Shown here in pieces: positions 8,155-16,582 of a stretch of DNA of 51,463 bases. The stretch comes from an uncultured Blautia sp. GTDB lineage: Bacteria; Bacillota; Clostridia; Lachnospirales; Lachnospiraceae. The DNA is taken from assembly GCA_900551715.1 (NCBI GenBank), contig URXG01000009.1, forward strand, positions 1 to 51,463, written 5' to 3'. The translations under genes and the position numbers were made by a program. The notes under the pieces are model-generated. The model made no database searches, was not told the DNA's origin, and saw only the letters and a program-made list of their open reading frames with translations. Numbering within the stretch: position 1 is the first letter of the stretch; the number at the start of each line of letters is the position of its first letter.

Positions 8155-8452
8155 TTCAATAAGTGAAATGCGATGATGAGGAATAGTACATGAGGTACCG
8201 GAGTACAGAGAACTGTCGGTTGGTGTGAGACAGTGGATGGCAATCATGGAACTCGCCTTGGAGCTTCTGCCCGAACTTCCGTAAGGAACAGTAGACGCAG
8301 ACGGTTTCCACCGTTATATGGAGAGGATATAAGGATTTTTATAATTCCGTATCCCTTGAGTGTATGAACCCTTCATAAATAAGAGTGGTACCGCGAAGGC
8401 AGTTGTCTTTCGTCTCTTACAGTAGTCTGTAGAGATGAGAGATTTTTTTTTG
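8155..8452 (+). promoter_or_regulatory. T-box leader of leuA (tRNA-Leu sensing)
   Basis: The T-box core AGAGTGGTACCGCG is at 8382-8395, followed by a terminator hairpin (8407-8422 with 8427-8441) and nine T residues. Upstream is stem I, with the GGTTGGTGTGA apical region near 8217-8228 and the specifier context GAA-CTC-GCC, CTC at 8252-8254. CTC is a leucine codon, so uncharged tRNA-Leu(GAG) should stabilise the antiterminator and turn on leuA. Leader class and downstream gene agree. Confidence 0.9.
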
Positions 8453-8493
8453 TCAGAAATTCAAAAGAACATAAGAAAAGTGGAGGTAAGACA

Positions 8494-10149
8494 ATGAAAA
8501 ATGTAAGCAAATATCAGAGACAGTATTTTATGCCGCCTGTTAAATGCATGAAATGGGCAGAGAAAGAATATGTAGATAAAGCACCGATCTGGTGCAGCGT
8601 AGACCTTCGTGACGGAAATCAGGCACTGGTAATTCCAATGAGCCTGGAACAGAAGATTGATTTTTTTAAACTTCTTGTAAAAATTGGTTTTAAAGAGATC
8701 GAAGTTGGCTTTCCGGCAGCTTCCGAAACAGAATATACTTTTATCCGTACACTGATCGAACAGAATCTGATTCCTGATGATGTTACTATTCAGGTACTGA
8801 CACAGGCGAGAGAACACATTATCCGCAAAACGTTTGAGGCAGTCAAAGGTGCTCCGAAGGCCATAGTTCATGTTTACAACTCTACCTCTGTTGCACAGCG
8901 TGAACAGGTATTCAGAAAGTCAAAAGAAGAGATCCTGAAGATTGCAGTGGAAGGTGCCACACTTCTAAAAGAACTGGCAGACCAAACAGAGGGAAATTTC
9001 CAGTTTGAATACAGCCCGGAGAGCTTTACAGGAACAGAACCGGAATATGCACTGGAAGTCTGCAATGCAGTTCTGGAAGTATGGAAACCTACTGCTGACA
9101 ACAAAGCAATCATTAACCTGCCTGTAACTGTACAGCATTCCATGCCTCATGTGTATGCGAGCCAGGTTGAATATATGTGCGGTAATCTGAAATATCGTGA
9201 AAATGTTATTGTATCCCTTCATCCACATAATGACAGAGGTTGCGGTGTGGCAGATTCCGAAATGGGACTTCTGGCAGGTGCAGACAGGATCGAAGGAACA
9301 CTTTTCGGAAACGGAGAACGTACAGGTAATGTAGACATTGTTACACTTGCCATGAACATGTTCTCACAGGGCGTGGATCCGGAACTTGATTTCTCTGATA
9401 TGCCTCATGTATGTGAAGTATACGAAGAATGCACAGGAATGAAAGTAGATGAAAGAAGCCCATACAGTGGTGCTCTGGTATTTGCAGCATTTTCCGGTTC
9501 TCATCAGGATGCCATTGCCAAGGGAATGCACTGGAGAGAAGAAAAAGATCCAGGCCGTTGGACAGTTCCATATCTGCCTATTGATCCTACAGATGTAGGA
9601 AGAAATTATGATGCAGATGTTATCCGTATCAACAGCCAGTCTGGTAAAGGTGGCGTAGGTTATATCCTTGAGACCAAGTACGGACTGAACCTTCCGCCGA
9701 AAATGCGTGAAGCTATGGGATATGCAGCAAAAGCTGTTTCTGACCACAGCCACAAAGAACTTCATCCGGATGAAATTTTCAATCTGTTCAAAAAGACTTT
9801 CGAGAATGTTGTGGAGCCGTATAGCATTAATGAATTTCATTTCCAGCAGAAAGATGGCGGAATCACCACACAGGTTACTTCTACTTTTAATGGCAGAACC
9901 ATTACCACAGAAGCAACTGGAAACGGACGTCTGGATGCAGTCAGCAATGCACTGAAGAAAGCATATGAGCTGAAATTTACTCTGGTAACTTATCAGGAAC
10001 ACGCTCTGGAAAAGAGTACAAGTTCCAAGGCAATTGCTTATGTAGGTATCCAGAAACCAGATGGAACTCTTTCCTGGGGAGCTGGTGTGGATCCGGATAT
10101 TATTCGTGCATCTATCGACGCTCTGGTAACTGCAATCAATAACCGCTAA
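8494..10149 (+). CDS. leuA: 2-isopropylmalate synthase
   Basis: 551 residues, the length of the long LeuA form. It condenses acetyl-CoA with 2-oxoisovalerate, the first committed step of leucine synthesis. The catalytic barrel opens with WCSVDLRDGNQAL, then EVGFPAAS, and the metal site HPHNDRGCGVADSE. The GNGERTGNVDIVTLAMN motif is present, and the C-terminal regulatory domain (about 430-551) begins near EPYSINEFHFQQKDG. Start ATG 8494 has AGTGGAGGT upstream. It is controlled by the T-box leader and ends with its own terminator, so it is a single-gene unit. Confidence 0.95.
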   Translation: MKNVSKYQRQYFMPPVKCMKWAEKEYVDKAPIWCSVDLRDGNQALVIPMSLEQKIDFFKLLVKIGFKEIEVGFPAASETEYTFIRTLIEQNLIPDDVTIQVLTQAREHIIRKTFEAVKGAPKAIVHVYNSTSVAQREQVFRKSKEEILKIAVEGATLLKELADQTEGNFQFEYSPESFTGTEPEYALEVCNAVLEVWKPTADNKAIINLPVTVQHSMPHVYASQVEYMCGNLKYRENVIVSLHPHNDRGCGVADSEMGLLAGADRIEGTLFGNGERTGNVDIVTLAMNMFSQGVDPELDFSDMPHVCEVYEECTGMKVDERSPYSGALVFAAFSGSHQDAIAKGMHWREEKDPGRWTVPYLPIDPTDVGRNYDADVIRINSQSGKGGVGYILETKYGLNLPPKMREAMGYAAKAVSDHSHKELHPDEIFNLFKKTFENVVEPYSINEFHFQQKDGGITTQVTSTFNGRTITTEATGNGRLDAVSNALKKAYELKFTLVTYQEHALEKSTSSKAIAYVGIQKPDGTLSWGAGVDPDIIRASIDALVTAINNR

Positions 10150-10160
10150 AAAAAGAGCAG

Positions 10161-10220
10161 AAAAGCCTTTTTCAGAATGTAGAGGAACTACAGAATCCAC
10201 ATTTTGAAAGGGCTTTTTTT
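10161..10220 (+). terminator. Terminator after leuA
   Basis: A long stem (AAAGCCTTTTTCAGAATGT at 10162-10180 with the complementary arm from 10199) ends in a T-run at about 10214-10220. Confidence 0.8.
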
Positions 10221-10250
10221 ATGGAAAATTCACAGAAATAGGATTCTCAC

Positions 10251-10279
10251 TGGAAATTAAATAAAAATCCTGCTAATAT
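10251..10279 (+). promoter_or_regulatory. Candidate promoter of the molybdenum hydroxylase operon
   Basis: TGGAAA (10251-10256), a 17-base spacer and TAATAT (10274-10279). The predicted start of transcription near 10286 favours translation from ATG 10335 rather than ATG 10290. Confidence 0.4.
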
Positions 10280-10334
10280 TAAATAAGGTATGTCTGTTTA
10301 TAAAATAGAGCATAAGAAAGGATTGAAAATTCAC

Positions 10335-11147
10335 ATGTTGAAGATAAAAAATTATGTGAAAGTAAAAAGCATTGAAGAAGCCTATGAGCTCAATCAGAAA
10401 AAAACAGCCTGTGTATTGGGTGGAATGGTATGGCTGAAAATGGGAAACCGAAATGTTTCTACTGCAATAGACCTCTCCGGACTTGGACTTGATACCATAC
10501 AGGAACATGATGATGAATTTGTGATCGGATGTATGACATCTCTTCATGATCTGGAAACAAACCAGGCGCTTCATGAATATACACATGGAGCTATGAGAGA
10601 GAGCCTCCGGCATATTGTCGGAGTACAGTTCCGAAACTGTGCTACAGTAGGCGGCAGTATCTATGGCCGTTATGGATTTTCTGATGTACTGACTATGTTT
10701 CTGGCTATGGATACCTGGGTGGAGCTTTATGAAGCAGGACGTGTGCCTCTGACAGAATTTGCAGATATGAAAAAAGACAACGATATTCTTGTAAATATCA
10801 TTATCAGAAAGACACCGTTATTCTGCTGTTATCTCAGTCAGAGAAATACAAAGACAGATTTTCCTGTGCTGACCTGTGCAGCATCTCTGATCGGAGATGA
10901 AGCGAGAACTGTGATCGGTGCCAGACCTGCCAGAGCAAAGGTGGCAGAAGATAAAGAGCAGATTCTTGCGGGATTTGCAGGAATGTCCAGAAAACAGAAA
11001 GAAGAAGCAATTGAGAAATTTGCTGATTATGCAGCGCATAATGTGATCACATCAGGAAATATGAGAGGATCAAAAGAATACAGATCTCTCCTTGTAAAAG
11101 TTCTTACAAGAAGAGCCTGGGAAGCAGTAGGAGGAATGATAAAATGA
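10335..11147 (+). CDS. FAD-binding subunit of a xanthine dehydrogenase-family enzyme
   Basis: About 270 residues from ATG 10335 (MLKIKNYVKVKSIEEAYEL); the frame also opens at 10290, but that start would lie almost on the predicted transcript start. The subunit carries electrons from the iron-sulfur subunit to the acceptor through FAD. Supporting motifs are VLGGMVWLKMGNRN and VQFRNCATVGGSIYGRYGFSD, the two FAD-contact regions of the CoxM/XdhB family, and a C-terminal domain. It overlaps the next gene by 4 bases, the start of a compact three-subunit operon. Confidence 0.85.
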   Translation: MLKIKNYVKVKSIEEAYELNQKKTACVLGGMVWLKMGNRNVSTAIDLSGLGLDTIQEHDDEFVIGCMTSLHDLETNQALHEYTHGAMRESLRHIVGVQFRNCATVGGSIYGRYGFSDVLTMFLAMDTWVELYEAGRVPLTEFADMKKDNDILVNIIIRKTPLFCCYLSQRNTKTDFPVLTCAASLIGDEARTVIGARPARAKVAEDKEQILAGFAGMSRKQKEEAIEKFADYAAHNVITSGNMRGSKEYRSLLVKVLTRRAWEAVGGMIK

Positions 11148-11611
11148 ACATTAGTTTCTGGTTGAATGGTGTACACCGTCAGGATGAAGTTGAGGCAGAT
11201 ACCCTTCTTATTGATTTTCTCAGAGAAAGAGGCTGCCACAGCGTAAAAAGAGGCTGTGAGACTGCCAACTGTGGCCTTTGTACAGTGCTGATGGATGATA
11301 AAGCGATTCTGTCCTGCTCTATGTTGGCTGCCCGGATTGATGGAAAGAAAATCGTTACACTAGAAGGAATGCAGAGAGAAGCACAGGAATTTGGAAGTTT
11401 CCTGGCGAATGAAGGTGCAGAACAGTGTGGATTCTGTAATCCGGGATTCATTATGAATGTTTTTGCCATGCTTCGTGAGATCAAAGAACCTACAGAAGAG
11501 CAGATTAAAGAATATCTTGCAGGAAATCTGTGCAGATGTTCTGGCTTTGTTTCTCAGACAACAAGTATTCTTAAATTCCTGAAATACAAAAAAGCACAGG
11601 AGGAGGCATAA
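11144..11611 (+). CDS. Two [2Fe-2S] cluster subunit of a xanthine dehydrogenase-family enzyme
   Basis: 155 residues, the usual length of CoxS/XdhC-type subunits. The N-terminal plant-ferredoxin domain has cysteines in RGCETANCGLCTV and a later SC. The C-terminal helical domain has the second cluster motifs EQCGFCNPGF and GNLCRCSGF. It relays electrons from the molybdenum centre to the FAD subunit. It starts inside the end of the FAD gene (ATGA overlap), and its stop lies 1 base before the large subunit's ATG. Confidence 0.93.
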   Translation: MNISFWLNGVHRQDEVEADTLLIDFLRERGCHSVKRGCETANCGLCTVLMDDKAILSCSMLAARIDGKKIVTLEGMQREAQEFGSFLANEGAEQCGFCNPGFIMNVFAMLREIKEPTEEQIKEYLAGNLCRCSGFVSQTTSILKFLKYKKAQEEA

Positions 11612-11612
11612 A

Positions 11613-13907
11613 ATGAAATATGTAAATCAACCTGTACGCAAAACGGATGCAATGGCGCTGGTAACAGGAAAACCTGTATATACCGATGATCTGGCACCAA
11701 AGGACTGCCTGATCGTAAAAGTCCTGAGAAGTCCTCACGCCAATGCCTGGGTAGAAGAGATTAAAACAGGAAATGCCATGAAAGTGCCGGGGATCGCCTG
11801 TATCCTTACATATAAAGATGTGCCGCAGAAGCGTTTTACTCTCGCAGGACAGACTTCGCCGGAAATGAGCCCGGATGACCGGCTGATCATTGATCGTCAT
11901 GTACGTTTTGTGGGAGATACAGTAGCGATTGTTGCAGGTGAAACAGAAGCAGCAGTAGATAAAGCTATGAAAAGAATCAAAGTAGAATATCGGGTGGAAC
12001 CGGCTGTTCTTGATATCCATAAAGCAAAAGATAATCCGGTGGTGGTCCACCCGGAAGAGAACTGGAAACTGAAAATCCCTCTTGGTGGTGATAATAAACG
12101 TAATCTCTGTGCTTCGGCAGTAGAAGAACATGGAGATGTGGATGAAGTTCTTCGTAACTGTAAATATACAGTAGAAGAGACTTATCACACCAAGGCCAAC
12201 CAGCAGACTATGATGGAGACTTTCCGTACAGCCTGTTATATGGATCATTTTGGCAGACTGATCGTACTTTCTTCTACACAGATTCCTTTTCATGTAAGAA
12301 GGATTGTAGGAAGAGCCCTGGATATTCCCTCATCTAAGGTGCGTGTTATCAAACCAAGGATTGGTGGAGGCTTTGGGGCAAAACAGACTTCTGTCAGTGA
12401 AATTTATCCGGCTGTTGTTACCTGGAAAACAGGTCGTCCATCCAAGATGATCTTTTCCAGATATGAGTCTATGATCTGTTCTTCTCCACGTCATGAAATG
12501 GAGATTAAAGTCCGGGTAGGTGCAGATGAAAATGGAATTGTTAAGGCTATTGATGTGTACACCTTGTCCAATACAGGGGCTTTTGGAGAGCATGGCCCTA
12601 CCACTGTAGGATTGAGTGGCCATAAATCTATCGGACTTTATCGCCACACGGAGGCATATCGCTTTGCCTTTGATGTGGTTTACACAAATATGCAGGCAGC
12701 AGGTGCTTATCGTGGATATGGAGCAACACAGGGTATTTTTGCAGTGGAGTCAGCGGTAAATGAACTTGCTCACAAAATGGGGATAGATCCGGTGAAGATT
12801 AAAGAACTGAATATGCCTGTAGAAGGCGAACCCCTTCCGGGATATCCGGATGTACCTGTGGCACAGAGCTGCAGTATGGACAGATGTATGGCAAGAGCCA
12901 AGGAAATGATGAACTGGGATGCCAGATATCCTTTTAAAGATATGGGAAATGGTAAAGTCCGAGGGGTTGGTGTTGCCATGGCAATGCAGGGATCTTCCAT
13001 TGCAGGAGTCGATGTTGGTGGTGCTGATATCAAATTAAACGAGGATGGTTCCTACACACTGGCATTGGGCTGTACAGATATGGGAACAGGATGTGATACC
13101 ATACTGGCACAGATGGCAGCAGACTGTCTGGAAACTTCCATGGAAAATATTGTAGTGTTCAGCGTGGATACGGATATTTCCCCTTATGATTCTGGTTCTT
13201 ATGCGTCTTCAACCACCTATACTACAGGAATGGCTGTTATAAAAGCCTGTGCAGCATTAAGAGAAAAAATCTGTGAACTTGGTGCAGAGATGTTGGAAAC
13301 AGAGAAAGAAAAAGTGGATTTTGACGGTTCCTTTGTATATTGCACGGAAGAGGAAGAAAAGAAAGTTTCTCTGGAACAGGTTGCATTAAAGAGTACCTTC
13401 TTTAATAATATTGAACTTCAGGCTGTGAAGGAACATTCTTCACCAATCTCACCGCCGCCATTTATGGTGGGCATGGCTGAGGTAGAAGTAGATAAAGAAA
13501 CAGGAACCGTGGAGCTTCTGGATTATGTGGCAGTTGTTGACTGCGGAACACCTATCAACCCCAATCTGGCTCGTGTACAGACTGAAGGAGGAATTGCCCA
13601 AGGTGTTGGAATGGCTCTTTTTGAAGATGTACAGTACACAGATAAAGGCAAGATCCGAAATAACTCTTTTATGCAGTATAAGATACCGACCAGAGAAGAT
13701 ATTGGAAACATACGTGTGGATTTTGAGTCCAGTTATGAACCAAGTGGTCCTTTCGGGGCGAAATCCATTGGAGAACTGGTTATAGATACACCATGTCCGG
13801 CAATTGCAGAAGCCGTTTATAATGCAACGGGCGTAAGGGTGAGAGAACTTCCGATCACACCGGAAAAAGTAGCAATGGGAATTCTGAAGAAAGAGCTGGA
13901 AAAATAA
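11613..13907 (+). CDS. Molybdopterin-binding catalytic subunit, xanthine dehydrogenase family
   Basis: 764 residues, normal for the catalytic subunit of split molybdenum hydroxylases. Visible family motifs are the N-terminal VTGKPVYTDDL domain, RIGGGFGAKQ (about residue 250), AGAYRGYGATQ (about 365) and the active-site region GPFGAKSIGEL with the presumed catalytic glutamate near residue 721. It hydroxylates a purine or other N-heterocycle or aldehyde; the substrate cannot be fixed from sequence. No cofactor maturation genes lie in the window. AGGAGG precedes the start. Confidence 0.88.
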   Translation: MKYVNQPVRKTDAMALVTGKPVYTDDLAPKDCLIVKVLRSPHANAWVEEIKTGNAMKVPGIACILTYKDVPQKRFTLAGQTSPEMSPDDRLIIDRHVRFVGDTVAIVAGETEAAVDKAMKRIKVEYRVEPAVLDIHKAKDNPVVVHPEENWKLKIPLGGDNKRNLCASAVEEHGDVDEVLRNCKYTVEETYHTKANQQTMMETFRTACYMDHFGRLIVLSSTQIPFHVRRIVGRALDIPSSKVRVIKPRIGGGFGAKQTSVSEIYPAVVTWKTGRPSKMIFSRYESMICSSPRHEMEIKVRVGADENGIVKAIDVYTLSNTGAFGEHGPTTVGLSGHKSIGLYRHTEAYRFAFDVVYTNMQAAGAYRGYGATQGIFAVESAVNELAHKMGIDPVKIKELNMPVEGEPLPGYPDVPVAQSCSMDRCMARAKEMMNWDARYPFKDMGNGKVRGVGVAMAMQGSSIAGVDVGGADIKLNEDGSYTLALGCTDMGTGCDTILAQMAADCLETSMENIVVFSVDTDISPYDSGSYASSTTYTTGMAVIKACAALREKICELGAEMLETEKEKVDFDGSFVYCTEEEEKKVSLEQVALKSTFFNNIELQAVKEHSSPISPPPFMVGMAEVEVDKETGTVELLDYVAVVDCGTPINPNLARVQTEGGIAQGVGMALFEDVQYTDKGKIRNNSFMQYKIPTREDIGNIRVDFESSYEPSGPFGAKSIGELVIDTPCPAIAEAVYNATGVRVRELPITPEKVAMGILKKELEK

Positions 13908-13908
13908 T

Positions 13909-14937
13909 ATGGCAATTGCGATCAAAGGGCTGCTGGCACTGTTCTGGCTGTTGGCAGTTCCGTTTGCGGCAGGTATTCCTTTTTTACAGAAAAAACAGAA
14001 ATGCATGGCACCTGAATATCTGCTGGTTGGATACCTGGTATTGTTTTCTGTTACAGAAGTTCTGACACTTTTTGCAATCTGGAAGAAATTACCTCTGCAC
14101 CTTCTTACTATGGGATACGGAGGAATTTCTCTGATGCTTGCAGCTGTGGGGATATTCTGCTTTGCAAAAAACAAAAGACACCTGTCGGATATTTTTGCCA
14201 AAAATACTTCTGTATATTTCTGGATGGCAGTTCTGGTAATTGTCTTTCAGACTGTTATGTGTGTGTTTCTTGCACATATGGATGCAGATGACTGTATGTA
14301 TGTGGCAAATGCGACTACCAGTGTCCATACAGATACTGTATTTCAGATAAATCCTTACACAGGCAGAGAATATACAAGACTTCCGGAAAGGTATGTACTT
14401 TCTCCTTTTCCTGTTTTCCTGGCTGTAGTCAGTCAGCTGAGTGCAGGACTCCATCCGGCGATTATGGCACATATGATCTTTCCGGCAGTATTTCTTCCGG
14501 TGTGTTATATGGTACAGTATCTCCTTGGAAGAAAATGGTTCAGTGAGGTTCAAAATGCAGTGGGGATCTATCTTTTTCTGGTAGCGTTGATCACAGGATT
14601 TTCTGCCTATTCTGTATATAATGCAGGATGTTTCCAGATGGTCAGAATCTGGCAGGGAAAGGCTCTGCTTGCAGGTATGTTGCTGCCGGTGGTATTTTAT
14701 CTCAGTATGTGTATTTACCTGGGAAATGAAAAAGGATATTCCTGGCTGCTTCTGGGAATGGCAGATATGAGTTGTTGCCTTCTGTCGTCTATGGGGGTAA
14801 TCCTTGCACCACTTGTGGCAGGCTGTTTTCTTATAGTCAGTCTGATAACAAACAGAAATATTCATCATGTATGGAAAACTCTGCTGTGTTTTATTCCGTC
14901 TGTGATTCTGGGCGGAATCTATATCTGGATTTCGTAG
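13909..14937 (+). CDS. Polytopic membrane protein, DUF6077-like
   Basis: 342 residues with about eight to nine hydrophobic helices. ATG 13909 follows the preceding TAA by one base, so translation probably reinitiates. An external loop holds MDADDCMYVANATT, an acidic Asp-Asp motif after a membrane helix like that of GT-C glycosyltransferases, followed by NPYTGREYTRLPERYVLSPFP. I recall the family as DUF6077, common in Lachnospiraceae; a lipid-linked sugar transferase role is only inference. Its spacing suggests co-transcription with the hydroxylase genes, though no functional link is evident. Confidence 0.65.
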   Translation: MAIAIKGLLALFWLLAVPFAAGIPFLQKKQKCMAPEYLLVGYLVLFSVTEVLTLFAIWKKLPLHLLTMGYGGISLMLAAVGIFCFAKNKRHLSDIFAKNTSVYFWMAVLVIVFQTVMCVFLAHMDADDCMYVANATTSVHTDTVFQINPYTGREYTRLPERYVLSPFPVFLAVVSQLSAGLHPAIMAHMIFPAVFLPVCYMVQYLLGRKWFSEVQNAVGIYLFLVALITGFSAYSVYNAGCFQMVRIWQGKALLAGMLLPVVFYLSMCIYLGNEKGYSWLLLGMADMSCCLLSSMGVILAPLVAGCFLIVSLITNRNIHHVWKTLLCFIPSVILGGIYIWIS

Positions 14938-14949
14938 GAGGCAACATTC

Positions 14950-15714
14950 ATGAGAGCAATTTTTGAACAGACAGTACAGTTCTGGCAGTATTACTGGGGA
15001 AGTAGTATATTTCCATGGCTTCTGGGAATTGTAGTGCTGTATCTTCTGGTATGGAAACGGAAAAACCGATACACTAAGTACATTCTGGGATATCTGGCAG
15101 TGGCACTTTTCATCTTTTTCTGTCCGGTAACAGCAAAGATCATACAGAAATGTATTGGAGAACTTGTCTACTGGAGAGTTTTGTGGATTTTGCCTTCAGC
15201 ACCGGTTCTGGCGTACGGTATGACGGAATTTCTGAAAGACCGGAAAGGGCTCCTGCAGTTTGTGTGTGTGCTGCTCTGCGGTGGAATGATCATTCTCTGT
15301 GGGAAAGAATTTTACAGGGAAGGCTATTACAAAAAAGTCCACAATTATCAGCAGGTTCCCGATGAAGTAGCAGGAATTTGTGAACTGGTAAAGGCTGATG
15401 CAGGAGAAGAAGAAATCTGTCTGGCGGCAGATAATTATATTTCTCCGTATGTGAGAGTTTACGATCCTTCTATAACTATGGTTTTTGGAAGAGAAGGAAG
15501 AGGAAACGGAAAAAAAAGATCTGTACATCTTTATCAGGAAATTAATTCGCCGGCAATTGATTATGGAAATCTGGGAAGGTACGGAAATAAAATAAACTGT
15601 GGTTATCTGGTGGCATCTGTTGCCAGTGAAGAACAGAAATCCCAGTTGGAAAAATGGGGTTATACAGAAATCGGCACAGTAGGAAATTATGGAGTATATA
15701 AACTGAAAAAATAA
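14950..15714 (+). CDS. Membrane protein with soluble C-terminal domain, partner of the preceding gene
   Basis: 254 residues. About four membrane helices fill the first 125 residues, and a soluble alpha/beta-like domain fills the rest (VPDEVAGICELVKADAGEEEICLAADNYISPYVRVYDPSITMVFG..., ending KWGYTEIGTVGNYGVYKLKK). TAGGAGGCAACATTC supplies the ribosome site 12 bases after the previous stop. The C-terminal part resembles the periplasmic ends of large GT-C enzymes, so the two genes may be halves of one enzyme; this is inference. It is the last gene before the integrated element. Confidence 0.6.
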   Translation: MRAIFEQTVQFWQYYWGSSIFPWLLGIVVLYLLVWKRKNRYTKYILGYLAVALFIFFCPVTAKIIQKCIGELVYWRVLWILPSAPVLAYGMTEFLKDRKGLLQFVCVLLCGGMIILCGKEFYREGYYKKVHNYQQVPDEVAGICELVKADAGEEEICLAADNYISPYVRVYDPSITMVFGREGRGNGKKRSVHLYQEINSPAIDYGNLGRYGNKINCGYLVASVASEEQKSQLEKWGYTEIGTVGNYGVYKLKK

Positions 15715-15758
15715 AATTATTTGTTTAATTACCTAATTGTGTCTGAAAAAGAAAAAAC

Positions 15759-15787
15759 TTTACTTTTCAATGTGAGTATGGTAATAT
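15759..15787 (+). promoter_or_regulatory. Promoter upstream of the left tRNA-Arg fragment
   Basis: TTTACT (15759-15764), 17 bases, TAATAT (15782-15787), about 70 bases ahead of the tRNA fragment. The same pair with the same 17-base spacing occurs at 32363-32391 on the other side of the element. Confidence 0.5.
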
Positions 15788-15847
15788 ATCATGTGTCAGG
15801 AATATTTTAAGTGGGAAATATTTCCGAATGTTTTCCCATTTTGGAAA

Positions 15848-15900
15848 TTTCCTGATCTGCACCTGTAGCTCAGTGGATAGAGCAGTGGTTTCCGGTACCA
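15848..15900 (+). repeat. Left attachment site (attL), 53-bp direct repeat
   Basis: These 53 bases are identical to 32649-32701. They hold 11 bases of upstream sequence and nucleotides 1-42 of tRNA-Arg (15859-15900), ending inside the anticodon stem. After 15900 the two copies diverge at once (AAAGAT here, TGTGCG at the right), so the left copy is only a 5' half tRNA and cannot fold. Confidence 0.9.
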
Positions 15901-15952
15901 AAAGATAAATGCAGAAAATTAAGAAATATAAAGGAAAATAAAGAATAGAATA

Positions 15953-16027
15953 AAAAAGTTCCCCATTGTTTCCCCATTAACAATAAAAACTTGTTGATGT
16001 CTGGAAAAAATAATGGGGAACTTTTTT
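15953..16027. repeat. Inverted repeat beside attL with arm-like integrase sites
   Basis: AAAAAGTTCCCCATT (from about 15953) pairs with AATGGGGAACTTTTT (about 16011-16025), forming a 15-bp stem around a 43-base loop with a T-run after it. It could stop transcription entering from the left tRNA promoter. Bases 15956-15985 match 32471-32500 at the right end in 25 of 30 positions (AAGTTCCCCA..GTTTCCCCATTA.CAAT), as expected for integrase arm sites. Confidence 0.55.
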
Positions 16028-16327
16028 TGATTATTATTTAAGGTTAAGACCATGTAGTCAGCCTGGTATTAACATAGTAAAACAAAAGTTAGATAGTACA
16101 TATTGTATATACAATATTTTTTTGGAATTGAATTTTATGACGCTTTTAGAACAAAAAAACAGGATAAATAATAATTGTGTTTAAAAACAACACAATTTAT
16201 AGAGAGACAAATTTCACAGCAAATGAGTCTTTTTTTACTTTTTATTCTGGATAGGCAGCAGTTGATCTCGTATTTTGCCCTATGATCCATTTTACACTGA
16301 CAGGCAGAGAAGTTTACACCGGAACAG
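16028..16327. other. Non-coding stretch with an 18-bp palindrome
   Basis: No gene could be supported. ATATTGTATATACAATAT at 16100-16117 is a perfect 18-bp palindrome followed by a T-run, either an operator or a weak terminator. Near 16303-16347 the plus strand reads EKFTPEQLETILD before a stop, possibly a scrap of a lost gene. Confidence 0.4.
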
Positions 16328-16582
16328 CTAGAAACGATTCTGGACTGAATATGAATGCATAGAGCAGGTGTATATGCTGAGGATGAGAGAGTAAAGACCG
16401 GATTCGTTGATCCAGACTGGATACTGAGTTCTTCCCATACTGTCTGTAATGGATGGGGCGTCTGCAAGACCACCCATCTTATCTTCATCAGAAATATTCT
16501 TACGAATAGCTTGTGCTGTATCACTATATCCTAATGCTTCAGCTACATCTTTCCCATTAAAACCAAGGTTCATCATTAATCA
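16328..16582 (-). pseudogene. Second, broken BRO-N copy
   Basis: Downstream of the intact BRO gene the minus strand repeats its start: MINDEPWF, then a frame change, then NGKDVAEALGYSDTAQAIRKNISDEDKMGG...WINESGLYSLILS. The order matches the BRO-N domain (NDEPWFVGKDVAEALGYS...), but PWF runs into a stop (TTTTAATGG) and the end after LYSLILS is replaced by unrelated sequence. It is a truncated, frameshifted duplicate. Confidence 0.7.

Noticed and set aside
16303..16347. Plus-strand text EKFTPEQLETILD opposite the broken BRO copy
   Set aside because: Short run with stops on both sides; could be a scrap of a lost gene but cannot be supported.
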